Shown here one piece after another: positions 34,092-42,357 of a DNA stretch of 64,000 nucleotides (position 1 is the stretch's first letter; every line of letters begins with the position of its first letter). The position numbers and the translations under genes are program-made. Source of the stretch: DASXMR01 sp036495525 (lineage in GTDB: Bacteria > Actinomycetota > Actinomycetes > Streptosporangiales > Streptosporangiaceae); assembly GCA_036495525.1 (NCBI GenBank), contig DASXMR010000139.1:1-64000 (forward strand). Reading direction: 5' to 3'. The notes under the pieces were generated by a model, which searched no databases, was not told the origin of the DNA, and saw nothing but the letters and a program-made list of their open reading frames with translations.

Positions 34092-35522
34092 ATGCTCGAC
34101 GATGCCGCCATCCCGGCTGACTCCGCGGCAGAGGCCGGCCCGGCCGGCCCGCCAGATAGGCCCGCCGGGCTCGCCACCCGGCAGGCCAGGCTGCGCGGGT
34201 GGGGCCGGACCGAGCCGACCACGGCCGTGCTCGCCGCGCCGGCCAGCCCGGCGCAGGCGGCCGAGCTGATGCAGGCGGCACCCGGCCGCGGGCTGATCGC
34301 GCGCGGCCTCGGCCGCGCTTACAACAACGCGGCGCAGAACGACGGCGGGCTGGTGCTCCTCACCACGAAGCTGAACCGGATCACCTGCCTGGACCCGGAG
34401 GCAGGGCTGGCGGTCTGCGAGGCCGGCGTGAGCCTGCAGCAGCTGATGATCGCCGCGCTGCCGGCCGGCTGGTTCGTGCCGGTGTCGCCAGGCACCCGGC
34501 AGGTGACAGTTGGCGGCGCGATCGCCGCCGACGTGCACGGCAAGAACCATCACGTCGCCGGCAGCTTCGCCGGTCACGTGCGGTGGCTTGACCTGCTGAC
34601 CCCTGACGGCGCCGAGCGCCGGGTGACGCCGTCCGGCGACGGCGGCCTGTTCTGGGCGACCGCCGGCGGGATGGGCCTGACCGGGGTGATCGTGCGCGCC
34701 GCCGTGCAGCTCATCCAGGTGCAGACCGCACGGCTGCTGGTCGACACCGTGCGCACTACCGACATCGACCAGACCATGGACTATCTCGCCGGTACGGACG
34801 CCAGGTTCTCCTACACGGTCGCGTGGACCGACTGCCTGGCGGCCGGCGGCAGCCTGGGCAGGTCGGTGATCACCAGCGGTGACTTCGCCGCGCCGGGCGA
34901 TCTGCCAGCCGCAGCGCGGCGCAGCCCGCTGGCCTTCCGCCCTGCCTCCCGGCTGCTCACCCCGCCGCTGCCCGGCTCAGTGGTGAACCGGCACACGGTC
35001 GCGCTGGCCAACGAGGCCTGGTACCGCAAGGCGCCGCGGCACCGGGAAGGCGAGCTGCAGACGATCGGCACGTTCTTCCACCCGCTCGACGGGGTGCGGA
35101 ACTGGAACCGCGCGTACGGGCCGGCCGGCCTGCGGCAGTACCAGTTCGTCGTGCCAGCCGGGCAGGAGCCGGTGCTGCGCCGCTGCATGGAGCAGATCAG
35201 CCAGGCCAGGGCACCGTCGTTCGTAACCGTGCTGAAGCGCTTCGGACCGGCCAACGCCGGGCTGCTGTCCTTCCCGATGGCGGGCTGGACCCTGGCGCTT
35301 GACTTTCCGGCGCGCACGCCGGGCCTGGCCGCCCTGCTATGCCAGCTGGACGAGCAGGTGGCGAACGCTGGCGGCCGGGTCTACCTGGCCAAGGACTCGC
35401 GGGTCAGCCCGGACATGCTTGACCGCATGTACCCGCGGCTGGCCGACTTCCGTCAGCTGCGCGGCCAGCTTGACCCGGCCGGCCGGCTGGCCTCGGACCT
35501 GTCCCGGCGGCTCGGCCTGTAG
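34092..35522 (+). CDS. dprE1: Decaprenylphosphoryl-ribose 2'-oxidase
   Basis: FAD-dependent oxidase that turns decaprenylphosphoryl-ribose into the 2-keto intermediate, the first half of epimerisation to DPA, the arabinan donor. 476 residues with the FAD-binding stretch RGLGRAYNNAAQNDGG (about 77-92), SPGTRQVTVGGAIAADVHGK and NHHVAGSFAGHV. Near residue 402 the loop GWTLALDFP has alanine where mycobacterial DprE1 has Cys387 (GWNVCVDFP), the residue attacked by benzothiazinones. It lies just after fbiC, and dprE2/ubiA face it on the other strand, which supports the assignment. Confidence 0.92.
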   Translation: MLDDAAIPADSAAEAGPAGPPDRPAGLATRQARLRGWGRTEPTTAVLAAPASPAQAAELMQAAPGRGLIARGLGRAYNNAAQNDGGLVLLTTKLNRITCLDPEAGLAVCEAGVSLQQLMIAALPAGWFVPVSPGTRQVTVGGAIAADVHGKNHHVAGSFAGHVRWLDLLTPDGAERRVTPSGDGGLFWATAGGMGLTGVIVRAAVQLIQVQTARLLVDTVRTTDIDQTMDYLAGTDARFSYTVAWTDCLAAGGSLGRSVITSGDFAAPGDLPAAARRSPLAFRPASRLLTPPLPGSVVNRHTVALANEAWYRKAPRHREGELQTIGTFFHPLDGVRNWNRAYGPAGLRQYQFVVPAGQEPVLRRCMEQISQARAPSFVTVLKRFGPANAGLLSFPMAGWTLALDFPARTPGLAALLCQLDEQVANAGGRVYLAKDSRVSPDMLDRMYPRLADFRQLRGQLDPAGRLASDLSRRLGL

Positions 35523-35551
35523 CGGCCGCGGCCCGACCGCGTGGCAGCTGG

Positions 35552-36796
35552 TCAGGCTGAGCGGCGCCAGGAGACCTCGAGCAGCGCGCCGCCGAGCACC
35601 GACTCGCCGATCCGCCACCGTCCGCTGGTGGAGCGGACCACCGAGTCGGCGATCGCCAGGCCCAGCCCGGCGCCGCCGCCGTGCTCGGCGGCCCGGTGGA
35701 ACCGGTCGAACAGCCGCGCGCGCTCGGACGGCGGGATGCCGGGGCCGCTGTCCTCGACCTGCAGGCAGGCACGCGTGCCGCGGACGGCAACGCTGACCCG
35801 TACCCGGCCGCCAGGCCCTGCGTAGCGGCAGGCGTTGTCGATGAGAACCCCGGCGAGCCGGTCGATCCAGCCGGGCGGCGCGCTGATGCTGGCCGGGCCG
35901 GGCCCGGCCTCGCAGCTGATGGTCAGCTGCCGTGCGCTGGCCACCGGGCTGAACCGGTCAGCGCACTCGGCGGCGATGGTGGCCAGGTCGAGCGGCTCGC
36001 TGCGCGGCGCCGGCGGACGGGAGTCGAACCTGGCCAGCCACAGCAGGTCCTCGACGATGCCGCGCAGCCGCTTGCTCTCGCCGTCGATCCGGCGCAGCGC
36101 ACCCTGGTACTCGGCTGGCTTGCGCTGGCCGCTGAGCGCGATGTCGGTCTCGGCGCTGATCACGCTCAGCGGGGTACGCAGCTCGTGCGAGGCGTCGGCG
36201 GTGAACTCAAGCTGGCGCCGCCGCGACTGCTCGACCGGCGAAAGCGCCTTCAGCCCGATGATCAGCGACCCGGCGAACACGGCCAGCAGCAGCACGGGGG
36301 CGGCCAGCGCCTCGCCGTCGAACAGCGTGCTCTCGGTGTGGTCCTGGACCGCCAGGTTCTCCCCGGCGACCACCAGGGTGCCGCCGCGGTGCGCCGCGAG
36401 CAGCCGGTAGGTGGCCGGCCCGAGGTGCGCGCTCACCGGCCTGCCGCTGGCCAGCTGCAGGCCGGGCGGCAGCGTGGGCGCCCGCTGCTGCCGCAACTGA
36501 GTACCGGCGGGCGACACCGCCCACAGCAGCACCGGGGCACCGGATTCCGGGTCGTCGTCCGCGACCGCGTAACGCCGCGCCGCGGTCGTGGTGCCGACGT
36601 CGGCGAGGCGCTGGCCAAGCCGTGCGTCGACCTCAGCTACCAGCCGCCTGGCCACCATCGTGTCAAGCACGGCGATGCTCGCGCCGTAGACGGCCGCGAT
36701 GATCAGCGCGGTCGCGGCAGCGACACGGCTGGCTGAGATCATCTGCGGTGAAAGGCGGCGGGGCAGCCAGGGGCGCGGCCGGCCGGGCAGCCTCAT
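35552..36796 (-). CDS. Sensor histidine kinase
   Basis: 414 residues with two transmembrane segments (about 20-42 and 158-178) enclosing a 110-residue extracytoplasmic sensor domain. H-box ADASHELRTPLSVISAETDI holds the phospho-accepting histidine; N-box VLIDNACRYAGPGGRV; G-box VEDSGPGIPPSERARLFDRF; and GAGLGLAIADSVVRS complete the ATPase. No HAMP domain is obvious. ATGA overlap with the response regulator. It is the last gene of the DPA operon. The signal is unknown; the position suggests an envelope or arabinan-related cue. Confidence 0.93.
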   Translation of the reverse strand: MRLPGRPRPWLPRRLSPQMISASRVAAATALIIAAVYGASIAVLDTMVARRLVAEVDARLGQRLADVGTTTAARRYAVADDDPESGAPVLLWAVSPAGTQLRQQRAPTLPPGLQLASGRPVSAHLGPATYRLLAAHRGGTLVVAGENLAVQDHTESTLFDGEALAAPVLLLAVFAGSLIIGLKALSPVEQSRRRQLEFTADASHELRTPLSVISAETDIALSGQRKPAEYQGALRRIDGESKRLRGIVEDLLWLARFDSRPPAPRSEPLDLATIAAECADRFSPVASARQLTISCEAGPGPASISAPPGWIDRLAGVLIDNACRYAGPGGRVRVSVAVRGTRACLQVEDSGPGIPPSERARLFDRFHRAAEHGGGAGLGLAIADSVVRSTSGRWRIGESVLGGALLEVSWRRSA

Positions 36797-37461
36797 GACG
36801 GCACGATCCGGTAGCCGACGCTGCGGACGGTCTGGATGCAGACGCTGGCCCCGGCCAGCTTCGACCGCAGCCGGGCCAGGTGCACGTCGATGGTGTTGGA
36901 GCCGAGCGCGTCGGCCTCGTTCTCCCAGACCTGCATCGCGATCGACCGCCGGTCCACCACGGCCGGCGAGCGGCGCATCAGCGCTTCCAGGATGGCCAGC
37001 TCGGTAGCGGTCAGTGCGGGCGTCTCGGCGCCGACCGTGACCTGCCGCGTCGCCGGGTCGAAGACCACGTCCCCGACGGTGAGCTGCGGGTGCTGCAGCG
37101 CACGCGGCCGCCGCTGCAGCGCCCTGATCCTGGCGATCAGCTCGCTGAAGTCGAACGGCTTGACCAGGTAGTCGTCGGCGCCGGCGTCGAGGCCGGCCAC
37201 CCTGTCGGCCGGGGTGTCCCGCGCGGTGAGCATGAGCACTGGAGTCGCGGCGCGCTCCCGGCGCAGCTGCTGCAGCACGTCCAGGCCGGACAGTCCTGGC
37301 ATCCGCCAGTCGAGCACCACGACCTCGTAGCTGTAGATCCGCAGGAAGCTCATCGCCCGGCGGCCGTCAGGCACCGCGTCGACCGCGTAGCCGCTTTCCC
37401 GCAGGCCCCTGGCGAGCACCTCGCGCATGCCAGGGTCGTCTTCGGCGACCAGGATTCGCAC
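36793..37461 (-). CDS. OmpR-type response regulator
   Basis: 222 residues. Receiver domain with acidic pocket VAEDDPGM, phospho-accepting aspartate in VVLDWRMPGLSG and lysine in LVKPFDF. C-terminal winged helix ends EADALGSNTIDVHLARLRSK and VRSVGYRIVPS. GTG 37461 is chosen since AAAGGAGG lies just upstream. It starts 31 bp after dprE2 and overlaps the kinase by 4 bp. It probably controls this operon and perhaps envelope genes; no binding site is evident. Confidence 0.95.
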   Translation of the reverse strand: MRILVAEDDPGMREVLARGLRESGYAVDAVPDGRRAMSFLRIYSYEVVVLDWRMPGLSGLDVLQQLRRERAATPVLMLTARDTPADRVAGLDAGADDYLVKPFDFSELIARIRALQRRPRALQHPQLTVGDVVFDPATRQVTVGAETPALTATELAILEALMRRSPAVVDRRSIAMQVWENEADALGSNTIDVHLARLRSKLAGASVCIQTVRSVGYRIVPS

Positions 37462-37492
37462 CGGGCCTCCTTTCGGGGGCGGCCTGCCCGGC

Positions 37493-38245
37493 TCAGCGGC
37501 GCAGCCGCCGCCAGAGCGGACGCGGGACGAGCCGCAGTGCGACCGCGAGGACCCCCAGCTGGCGCGGCACCCAGACCAGGCTGGCATCCTGCCGCAGCGC
37601 TGCGGCGACCGCGGCCCCTACCTCGGCCGGCGTGCTGGACAGCGGCGCCGGCGGCAGCCCGGCGGTCATCCGGCCGGTCACGAAGCCCGGCCTGACCAGC
37701 AGCACCCGCACGCCAGTGCCGTGCAGCGCGTCGGCCAGCCCGCGGGCGAACGCGTCCAGCCCTGCCTTGGCCGCGCCGTACACGTAGTTCGCCTTGCGCG
37801 GCCGGATGGCCGCGACCGAGGACAGCACCACGATCGTGCCGTGACCCTGCTGCCGCATCCGTGCCGCGGCGGCCAGCAGCGTGCTGACGTGCCCGGTGAA
37901 ATTCGCCTCGATCAGCTGGCCGGCCAGCAGCGGCTCCCGGTCAAGCCTGTCCTGGCCGGTGAGCACGCCAGCGGCGCTGATCACCAGGTCCACCACCCCG
38001 TCGGCGAAAACGCCGTCGATCATGGCCTGGTGCGTGTCAAGCGCGATGGCGTCGAACGGCAGGGTGGCGGCGGCGCAGGGCAGCTCCTTGGCGGCGGCCA
38101 GCAGGGTTTCCTCATGCCGGCCGGCGAGCAGCACCTCGGCGTCTGGCGGCAGGCTCAGCGCACCGAGGATGGCCAGCGCGATCTCGCTGCCGCCGCCGAG
38201 CACCAGGGTCCGCCGCGGTGCGCGGACGGCTGGCCGGCCGGCCAT
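37493..38245 (-). CDS. dprE2: Decaprenylphosphoryl-2-keto-arabinose reductase
   Basis: Classical SDR, 250 residues, that reduces the keto product of DprE1 to decaprenylphosphoryl-arabinose. The nucleotide loop LVLGGGSEIALAILGAL (about 14-30) has the GGxSxIA form typical of DprE2. LVISAAGVL, VVLSSVAAIRPRKANYVYGA and the YxxxK pair (YVYGAAKAG) are present. The start directly abuts the ubiA stop (TAGATG). The pairing with ubiA and a nearby dprE1 makes the assignment firm. Confidence 0.9.
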   Translation of the reverse strand: MAGRPAVRAPRRTLVLGGGSEIALAILGALSLPPDAEVLLAGRHEETLLAAAKELPCAAATLPFDAIALDTHQAMIDGVFADGVVDLVISAAGVLTGQDRLDREPLLAGQLIEANFTGHVSTLLAAAARMRQQGHGTIVVLSSVAAIRPRKANYVYGAAKAGLDAFARGLADALHGTGVRVLLVRPGFVTGRMTAGLPPAPLSSTPAEVGAAVAAALRQDASLVWVPRQLGVLAVALRLVPRPLWRRLRR

Positions 38246-39172
38246 CTACAACCCCGCCACGAACAGCACCAGCCAGCACAGCTCGGCGGCCAGCATGACC
38301 GGGTCGCGGCTGATCAGGTCCTCGACCGGCTTGCTGGTCACGCGCGCGTTCAGCCGGTCGAACCTGGCCAGCGCGACCGCCAGCGGTACCGCGCTGAGCA
38401 GGTGCCAGGCCCGCATCTGAGCACTGCGCTCGCCGAGCGCCCAGAACAGGTAGGCCATGACCATGACGATAGCCATGACCCGCTCGGCCAGCCGCAGCCC
38501 GGCTGGGGTGTACCAGCGCATGGCCGGCCGGTGCGCGGTGCCGCGGGTGCCGAGCACGGTCAGCTCGCTGAACCGCTTGGCCGTCGCGACCATCAGCGCG
38601 CCGAGGCTGCAGACCAGCAGGAACCAGCCGGACGGCGGCACGTGCGTGGCGAAAGCGCCGCCCAGCGCGCGCAGCACGAAGCCGGAGGCGACCAGCACCA
38701 GCTCCACGACTGGCACGTGCTTGAGCACGAGCGAGTAGAGGATCGAGAAGGCCAGGTAGGCGCCGATGACCACGACCAGGCCCGGCTCGCGGATGGCCAG
38801 GCCGGCTGCCTCAGCCGCGGCGGCGCAGGCGATCGCCAGCGCGATCGCCGACCCGGCCGGCAGCCGTCCTGAGGCAACCGGACGGTGCCGCTTGTACGGA
38901 TGCCGCCGGTCCCGCTCGGCGTCGACCACGTCGTTGACGAAGTAGACCGCGCTTGAAGCGGCGACGAACGCGGCGAACGCGACCAGCCCGTAGCCGAGCC
39001 CGTCGTGCCGTCCCAGCGACGCCCCCGCCAGCGGAGCGGCGAAGACCAGCAGGTTCTTCGGCCACTGCCGCGGCCGGGCCGTCTGCACGGCGGCGGCCAG
39101 CCGGTCAGCCGGGCGGACCGGCACCCTCGGCCGGGTAGCCGGCACCCGGACCGCCGGTATCGGGCCCGTCAT
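38246..39172 (-). CDS. ubiA: UbiA-type decaprenyl-phosphate phosphoribosyltransferase
   Basis: Polytopic membrane prenyltransferase, 308 residues, about 8-9 segments. It transfers 5-phosphoribose from PRPP to decaprenyl phosphate, the step before DprE1. The first Asp-rich motif is NDVVDAERDRRHPYKRHRP (about residues 77-95) and a second lies near LGTRGTAHRPAMRWYTPAGL. The opening QTARPRQWPKNLLVFAAPLA is characteristic of this subgroup. ATGA overlap with the glycosidase upstream. A separate phosphatase for the phosphoribose step is not seen in the window. Confidence 0.9.
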   Translation of the reverse strand: MTGPIPAVRVPATRPRVPVRPADRLAAAVQTARPRQWPKNLLVFAAPLAGASLGRHDGLGYGLVAFAAFVAASSAVYFVNDVVDAERDRRHPYKRHRPVASGRLPAGSAIALAIACAAAAEAAGLAIREPGLVVVIGAYLAFSILYSLVLKHVPVVELVLVASGFVLRALGGAFATHVPPSGWFLLVCSLGALMVATAKRFSELTVLGTRGTAHRPAMRWYTPAGLRLAERVMAIVMVMAYLFWALGERSAQMRAWHLLSAVPLAVALARFDRLNARVTSKPVEDLISRDPVMLAAELCWLVLFVAGL

Positions 39173-40671
39173 CGGGAGAACACCGCGGTGAAGTCGCGGT
39201 TGGCGAGCGAGTAGTACCGGGTGGGCGGCTCCAGCTGGGTGGGCAGCAGGTTCTTCGGCGTCGGGTTAGCCGGGTGCCCGCCGGGCCGGTAGTACATGAA
39301 CGACATCCAGTCCGGGTTGATGTCGAGCTGCATGGCCGACACCGCCCCTGCCCGCTTGAGCAGGTCGGCCAGGCTCCGCACGTCAAGCGCCGGGCCGTAG
39401 ACGAAGATGATCCGGCCGTCGCTGGTGATCCCGACGCCCGAGCGCCACACGTAGTAGCCGCCGCCCAGGGTGGCGCCCCAGCTGGTCAGGACGTTCTGGT
39501 CGACGGTCGCCGGCACCTTGCCGTTCTGCACGATCAGCCGCAGGTTCTGCCGCACGCCGACGACGCCCGGCGTCTTGCGCACGGTCCTGCCCCAGATGCC
39601 GATCTTCAGCTGGCCGTTTCGGTAGAAGACCATGCTGGCGGCGCCCTGCGTCAGCCGTCCCCTGGTGACGCCGTTCAGGTAGAAGCCGCCCCCGGACGAG
39701 GCGATCTTGAAGCCGTTGTTGAACGTGGCCATCAGCCCGGTGCGGCTGCCCGGCGGGACGTCGGCCGGGACGCGCCAGCGGCCAGGACCAGGGTCCTCGA
39801 CGCCAGGGCGCAGCTGGAAGCGCAGCACCTGCTGGTTCATCGACACGATGCCGGCCACGTAGGAGGTGTGCACCTTGTCGGGCCGCAGGAACGTGCTGAG
39901 CACCGCTGGCTCGCCGTGCACGGTGCCGTCGACCCGCCAGATCCCCTCGCCAGGCAGCGGCTTGCCGGCCGGGGACGGCACCCTGGGCGGGATGAACTGG
40001 CTGGCCGGCGGCTGGCCGGCAGTCCGGTGGCTGCCGTGGCCGCGGCCCGCTGCCCGGACGCCGGCAGCATGCTGCGCCTGCACCATGCCCGGCCCGGTCA
40101 GCGCGAAGGCCGGGGCGCCGCCGACTTTGGGCGGATGGTAGGTGATCCATTCCCCGAGCGTCACCAGCGGCCCGAGGTAGTGGTCGCGTGCCCATTCGGC
40201 GATCCGCTGGGAGAAGGTGCCGCCGCCCGGCTCGGTCAGCGCGTGCCCGACCGACCAGCCGACCACCAGGACCGATGCGGTGAGGGCGGCGGCAAGGATG
40301 TAGCGCACCGGCCGGGGCAGGAGCAGCACGGCGCGCCGCACAAGCCGGCGCCGCCGGAACACCCGGCTGAGTGCCCGCCGCGCCCCGCCTGGCGGACGGG
40401 CGTGGCCCGGTGCGTGGCGCGCGTCGGCGGAAGCCGCCGCGGCTTCCTGATCGTGGCCGGCGGGCAACGGGCCGGCCGGCCCTGCCCCGCCGCCGGGGCC
40501 GGCCGCGCGGGAGGCGGGCGCACCGGAGATCTCCGGCCCGCAGGCTTCGCCGCCGGAGAACTCGCTGTCCGCTTCGGTCGCGTCGGGTACCGGGCCGGCC
40601 TGGTCTGGCTGGCGGCCCCTCCGCTGCCTGGCTATCTGTTCACGGTCTGCGGATGCCGACCGGTTGGCCAC
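39169..40671 (-). CDS. Membrane-anchored phosphodiester glycosidase (NAGPA domain)
   Basis: 500 residues. A cytoplasmic disordered head of about 120 residues is followed by one transmembrane segment (PVRYILAAALTASVLVVGW) and an exported domain. The C-terminal 270 residues match the phosphodiester glycosidase family: FNNGFKIASSGGGFYLNG, GAASMVFYRNGQLKIGIWGR, VRQNLRLIVQNGKVP, GIGITSDG-like GVGITSDGRIIFVYG and MQLDINPDWMSFMYY. Such enzymes cut sugar-1-phosphodiester bonds. GTG 40671 follows AGGAGG with good spacing. As the first gene of the DPA operon it may trim or recycle a glycan phosphodiester; that is inference. Confidence 0.85.
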   Translation of the reverse strand: MANRSASADREQIARQRRGRQPDQAGPVPDATEADSEFSGGEACGPEISGAPASRAAGPGGGAGPAGPLPAGHDQEAAAASADARHAPGHARPPGGARRALSRVFRRRRLVRRAVLLLPRPVRYILAAALTASVLVVGWSVGHALTEPGGGTFSQRIAEWARDHYLGPLVTLGEWITYHPPKVGGAPAFALTGPGMVQAQHAAGVRAAGRGHGSHRTAGQPPASQFIPPRVPSPAGKPLPGEGIWRVDGTVHGEPAVLSTFLRPDKVHTSYVAGIVSMNQQVLRFQLRPGVEDPGPGRWRVPADVPPGSRTGLMATFNNGFKIASSGGGFYLNGVTRGRLTQGAASMVFYRNGQLKIGIWGRTVRKTPGVVGVRQNLRLIVQNGKVPATVDQNVLTSWGATLGGGYYVWRSGVGITSDGRIIFVYGPALDVRSLADLLKRAGAVSAMQLDINPDWMSFMYYRPGGHPANPTPKNLLPTQLEPPTRYYSLANRDFTAVFSR

Positions 40672-40936
40672 GCATTCCCTCCTCATCAGGACTGCCGGAA
40701 AAGTCCGGCGCAGTCAATATGCGCGTTCGGCCTGCTGGCGCGGGGCCGGCGAGGGCGGGCGAGCACGACAGAGGCCGCAGCACCGGTATTCCGGCAGGCA
40801 GTGGCCCCGCGTGGATAGGTGTACCCGCGGAACATGAAGACTTCATGACGCGCCTGGGATATCTCTGCCCGACCTTATTTCGCAGCGGGGGCCGCAAATG
40901 CCCGGAAGCCCAGTTATTACCGTGCGCGCACCGTGA

Positions 40937-40966
40937 TTACCGCCATGCTGATTAACAAAATGTCAA
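40937..40966 (-). promoter_or_regulatory. Candidate promoter of the DPA operon
   Basis: On the minus strand, -35 TTGACA (40966-40961), an 18-bp spacer and -10-like GGTAAT (40942-40937). The region is clearly AT-richer than its surroundings. A start near 40930 would leave a leader of about 260 nt before the glycosidase. Confidence 0.4.
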
Positions 40967-41024
40967 AGTCCGCCGGTGCGCGCTGCTCGCCTGCCACGGT
41001 CCCGCCGCAGCAGGGCTCCCGCGC

Positions 41025-41043
41025 CGCTGCGGTAGCCGCAGCG
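41025..41043 (-). terminator. Hairpin after fbiB
   Basis: 8-bp perfect stem CGCTGCGG / CCGCAGCG with a 3-nt loop, about 30 bp past the fbiB stop. Confidence 0.45.
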
Positions 41044-41073
41044 CGGTTCCCGTGCTTGCCGTGCGGCCGGGAT

Positions 41074-42357
41074 TCAGCGCTCGACGAGGAAGCGCGCCGG
41101 GTCGCGGTCCGGTCTGGCTGGCGGCTGCGCGGCCGGGTGACCCACGCCGACCGCGCCCATCGGCTCCCAGCCGGCCGGCAGGTCAAGTGCCACGGCGGTG
41201 ACCTCACGGCAGAACAGCGTGCTGGACACCCAGCACGAGCCAAGCCCTTCAACCGCGAGCGCGACCAGCAGGTTCTGCACCGCGGCGCCCATCGAGACGA
41301 CGAACATGGTGCGCTCGGCCGAACTCCGCCGCTGGTCCGGGTACGGATGCGCGGCGTCAGCGGCGAGGCACGGCACGATGATCAGCGGCGCGCGGCGCAG
41401 CGGCTCGCCGCGGCGCACTCGGCGCGCGATCTGCTGCTCGGTGAAGCCGTCGCCGCTCAGGTCAGCGGTCCAGGCCGCGAGCATGTCGTCCAGCAGCGCG
41501 ATGCGAGCCGCCGCCGTCTGCAGCAGCACGAAGCGCCATGGCTCGCTGTGGTGCGGCGCGGGGGCGGTGACGGCGGCCGCCACCGCGCGGCGGACCGCGG
41601 CCGGGTCGACCGGCTCACCGGTGAACTCCCTGACCGTGCGCCGCTCCTGCAGCACCTGGTCAGATCCCAGCCGGAACATGTCCTCGGCGGCCGGCCTGAC
41701 CAGCGCGGCGGCCCCCGGCCCGTCCTCGGCAGTCACCAGCTCGGCCAGGCCGCGCACCACGGCGACGGGGAGCTGCGCGGTCTTCCCCTTGACCAGGTCG
41801 CCGGCCGCCGCGATCTCGTCGGCCACCGCCGCTACCGTCACCTCAAGCGGCCGGCCAAAGGTGTCGCTCTGGCCTCGGTGATCGCGCAGCGGGCTCAGAC
41901 CGGCCGCGCCGATGGCAGTGTCGGTCTGCCCGTTGCGCCACGGCCGGCCCATCGTGTCGGTGATCAGCACGCCGATCCGGGGGCCGCCAAGCCGGTCGGC
42001 GATCGCCTTGCGCAGCCGCCTGGCTGAGTCGTCCGGATCCTCGGGCAGCAGCACGACGGTGCCCGGCGCGGTGTTGGAGCTGTCGACTCCGGCGGCTGCC
42101 AGTACCAGCCCGTGCCGGGTGGTGACGATCCTGGTCGGGCCGCGCCGCGCCACCAGCCGGACCGCCTCGGCGTCGATCGCCTCCTCGCGGTCGGCGCTGA
42201 TCACCCGCCCCTCGGCCTTACTGACGATCTTGGAAGTGACCACCAGGATGTCGCCGTCGCGCAGGCCAGGCTCGGCCGCGCAGATCAGCGCGGCCAGGTC
42301 GTCCCCGGCGGAGATCTCCGGCAGCCCGGCCACCCCGGTGACGGTGAGGCCGCTCAT
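41074..42357 (-). CDS. fbiB: Coenzyme F420:L-glutamate ligase / dehydro-F420-0 reductase
   Basis: Adds the gamma-linked glutamate tail to F420-0 and, through its second domain, reduces dehydro-F420-0. The N-terminal 240 residues are the CofE-type GTP-dependent ligase (LVVTSKIVSKAEGRVI, PGTVVLLPEDPDDSARRLR, VLITDTMGRPWRNGQTDTAI). The C-terminal 190 are an FMN nitroreductase fold (VLQERRTVREFTGEPVDPAA, PAPHHSEPWRFVLLQTAAAR, AVQNLLVALAVEGLGSCWVS). 427 residues, like the two-domain mycobacterial FbiB. The start overlaps the fbiA stop by 4 bp. Confidence 0.95.
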   Translation of the reverse strand: MSGLTVTGVAGLPEISAGDDLAALICAAEPGLRDGDILVVTSKIVSKAEGRVISADREEAIDAEAVRLVARRGPTRIVTTRHGLVLAAAGVDSSNTAPGTVVLLPEDPDDSARRLRKAIADRLGGPRIGVLITDTMGRPWRNGQTDTAIGAAGLSPLRDHRGQSDTFGRPLEVTVAAVADEIAAAGDLVKGKTAQLPVAVVRGLAELVTAEDGPGAAALVRPAAEDMFRLGSDQVLQERRTVREFTGEPVDPAAVRRAVAAAVTAPAPHHSEPWRFVLLQTAAARIALLDDMLAAWTADLSGDGFTEQQIARRVRRGEPLRRAPLIIVPCLAADAAHPYPDQRRSSAERTMFVVSMGAAVQNLLVALAVEGLGSCWVSSTLFCREVTAVALDLPAGWEPMGAVGVGHPAAQPPARPDRDPARFLVER

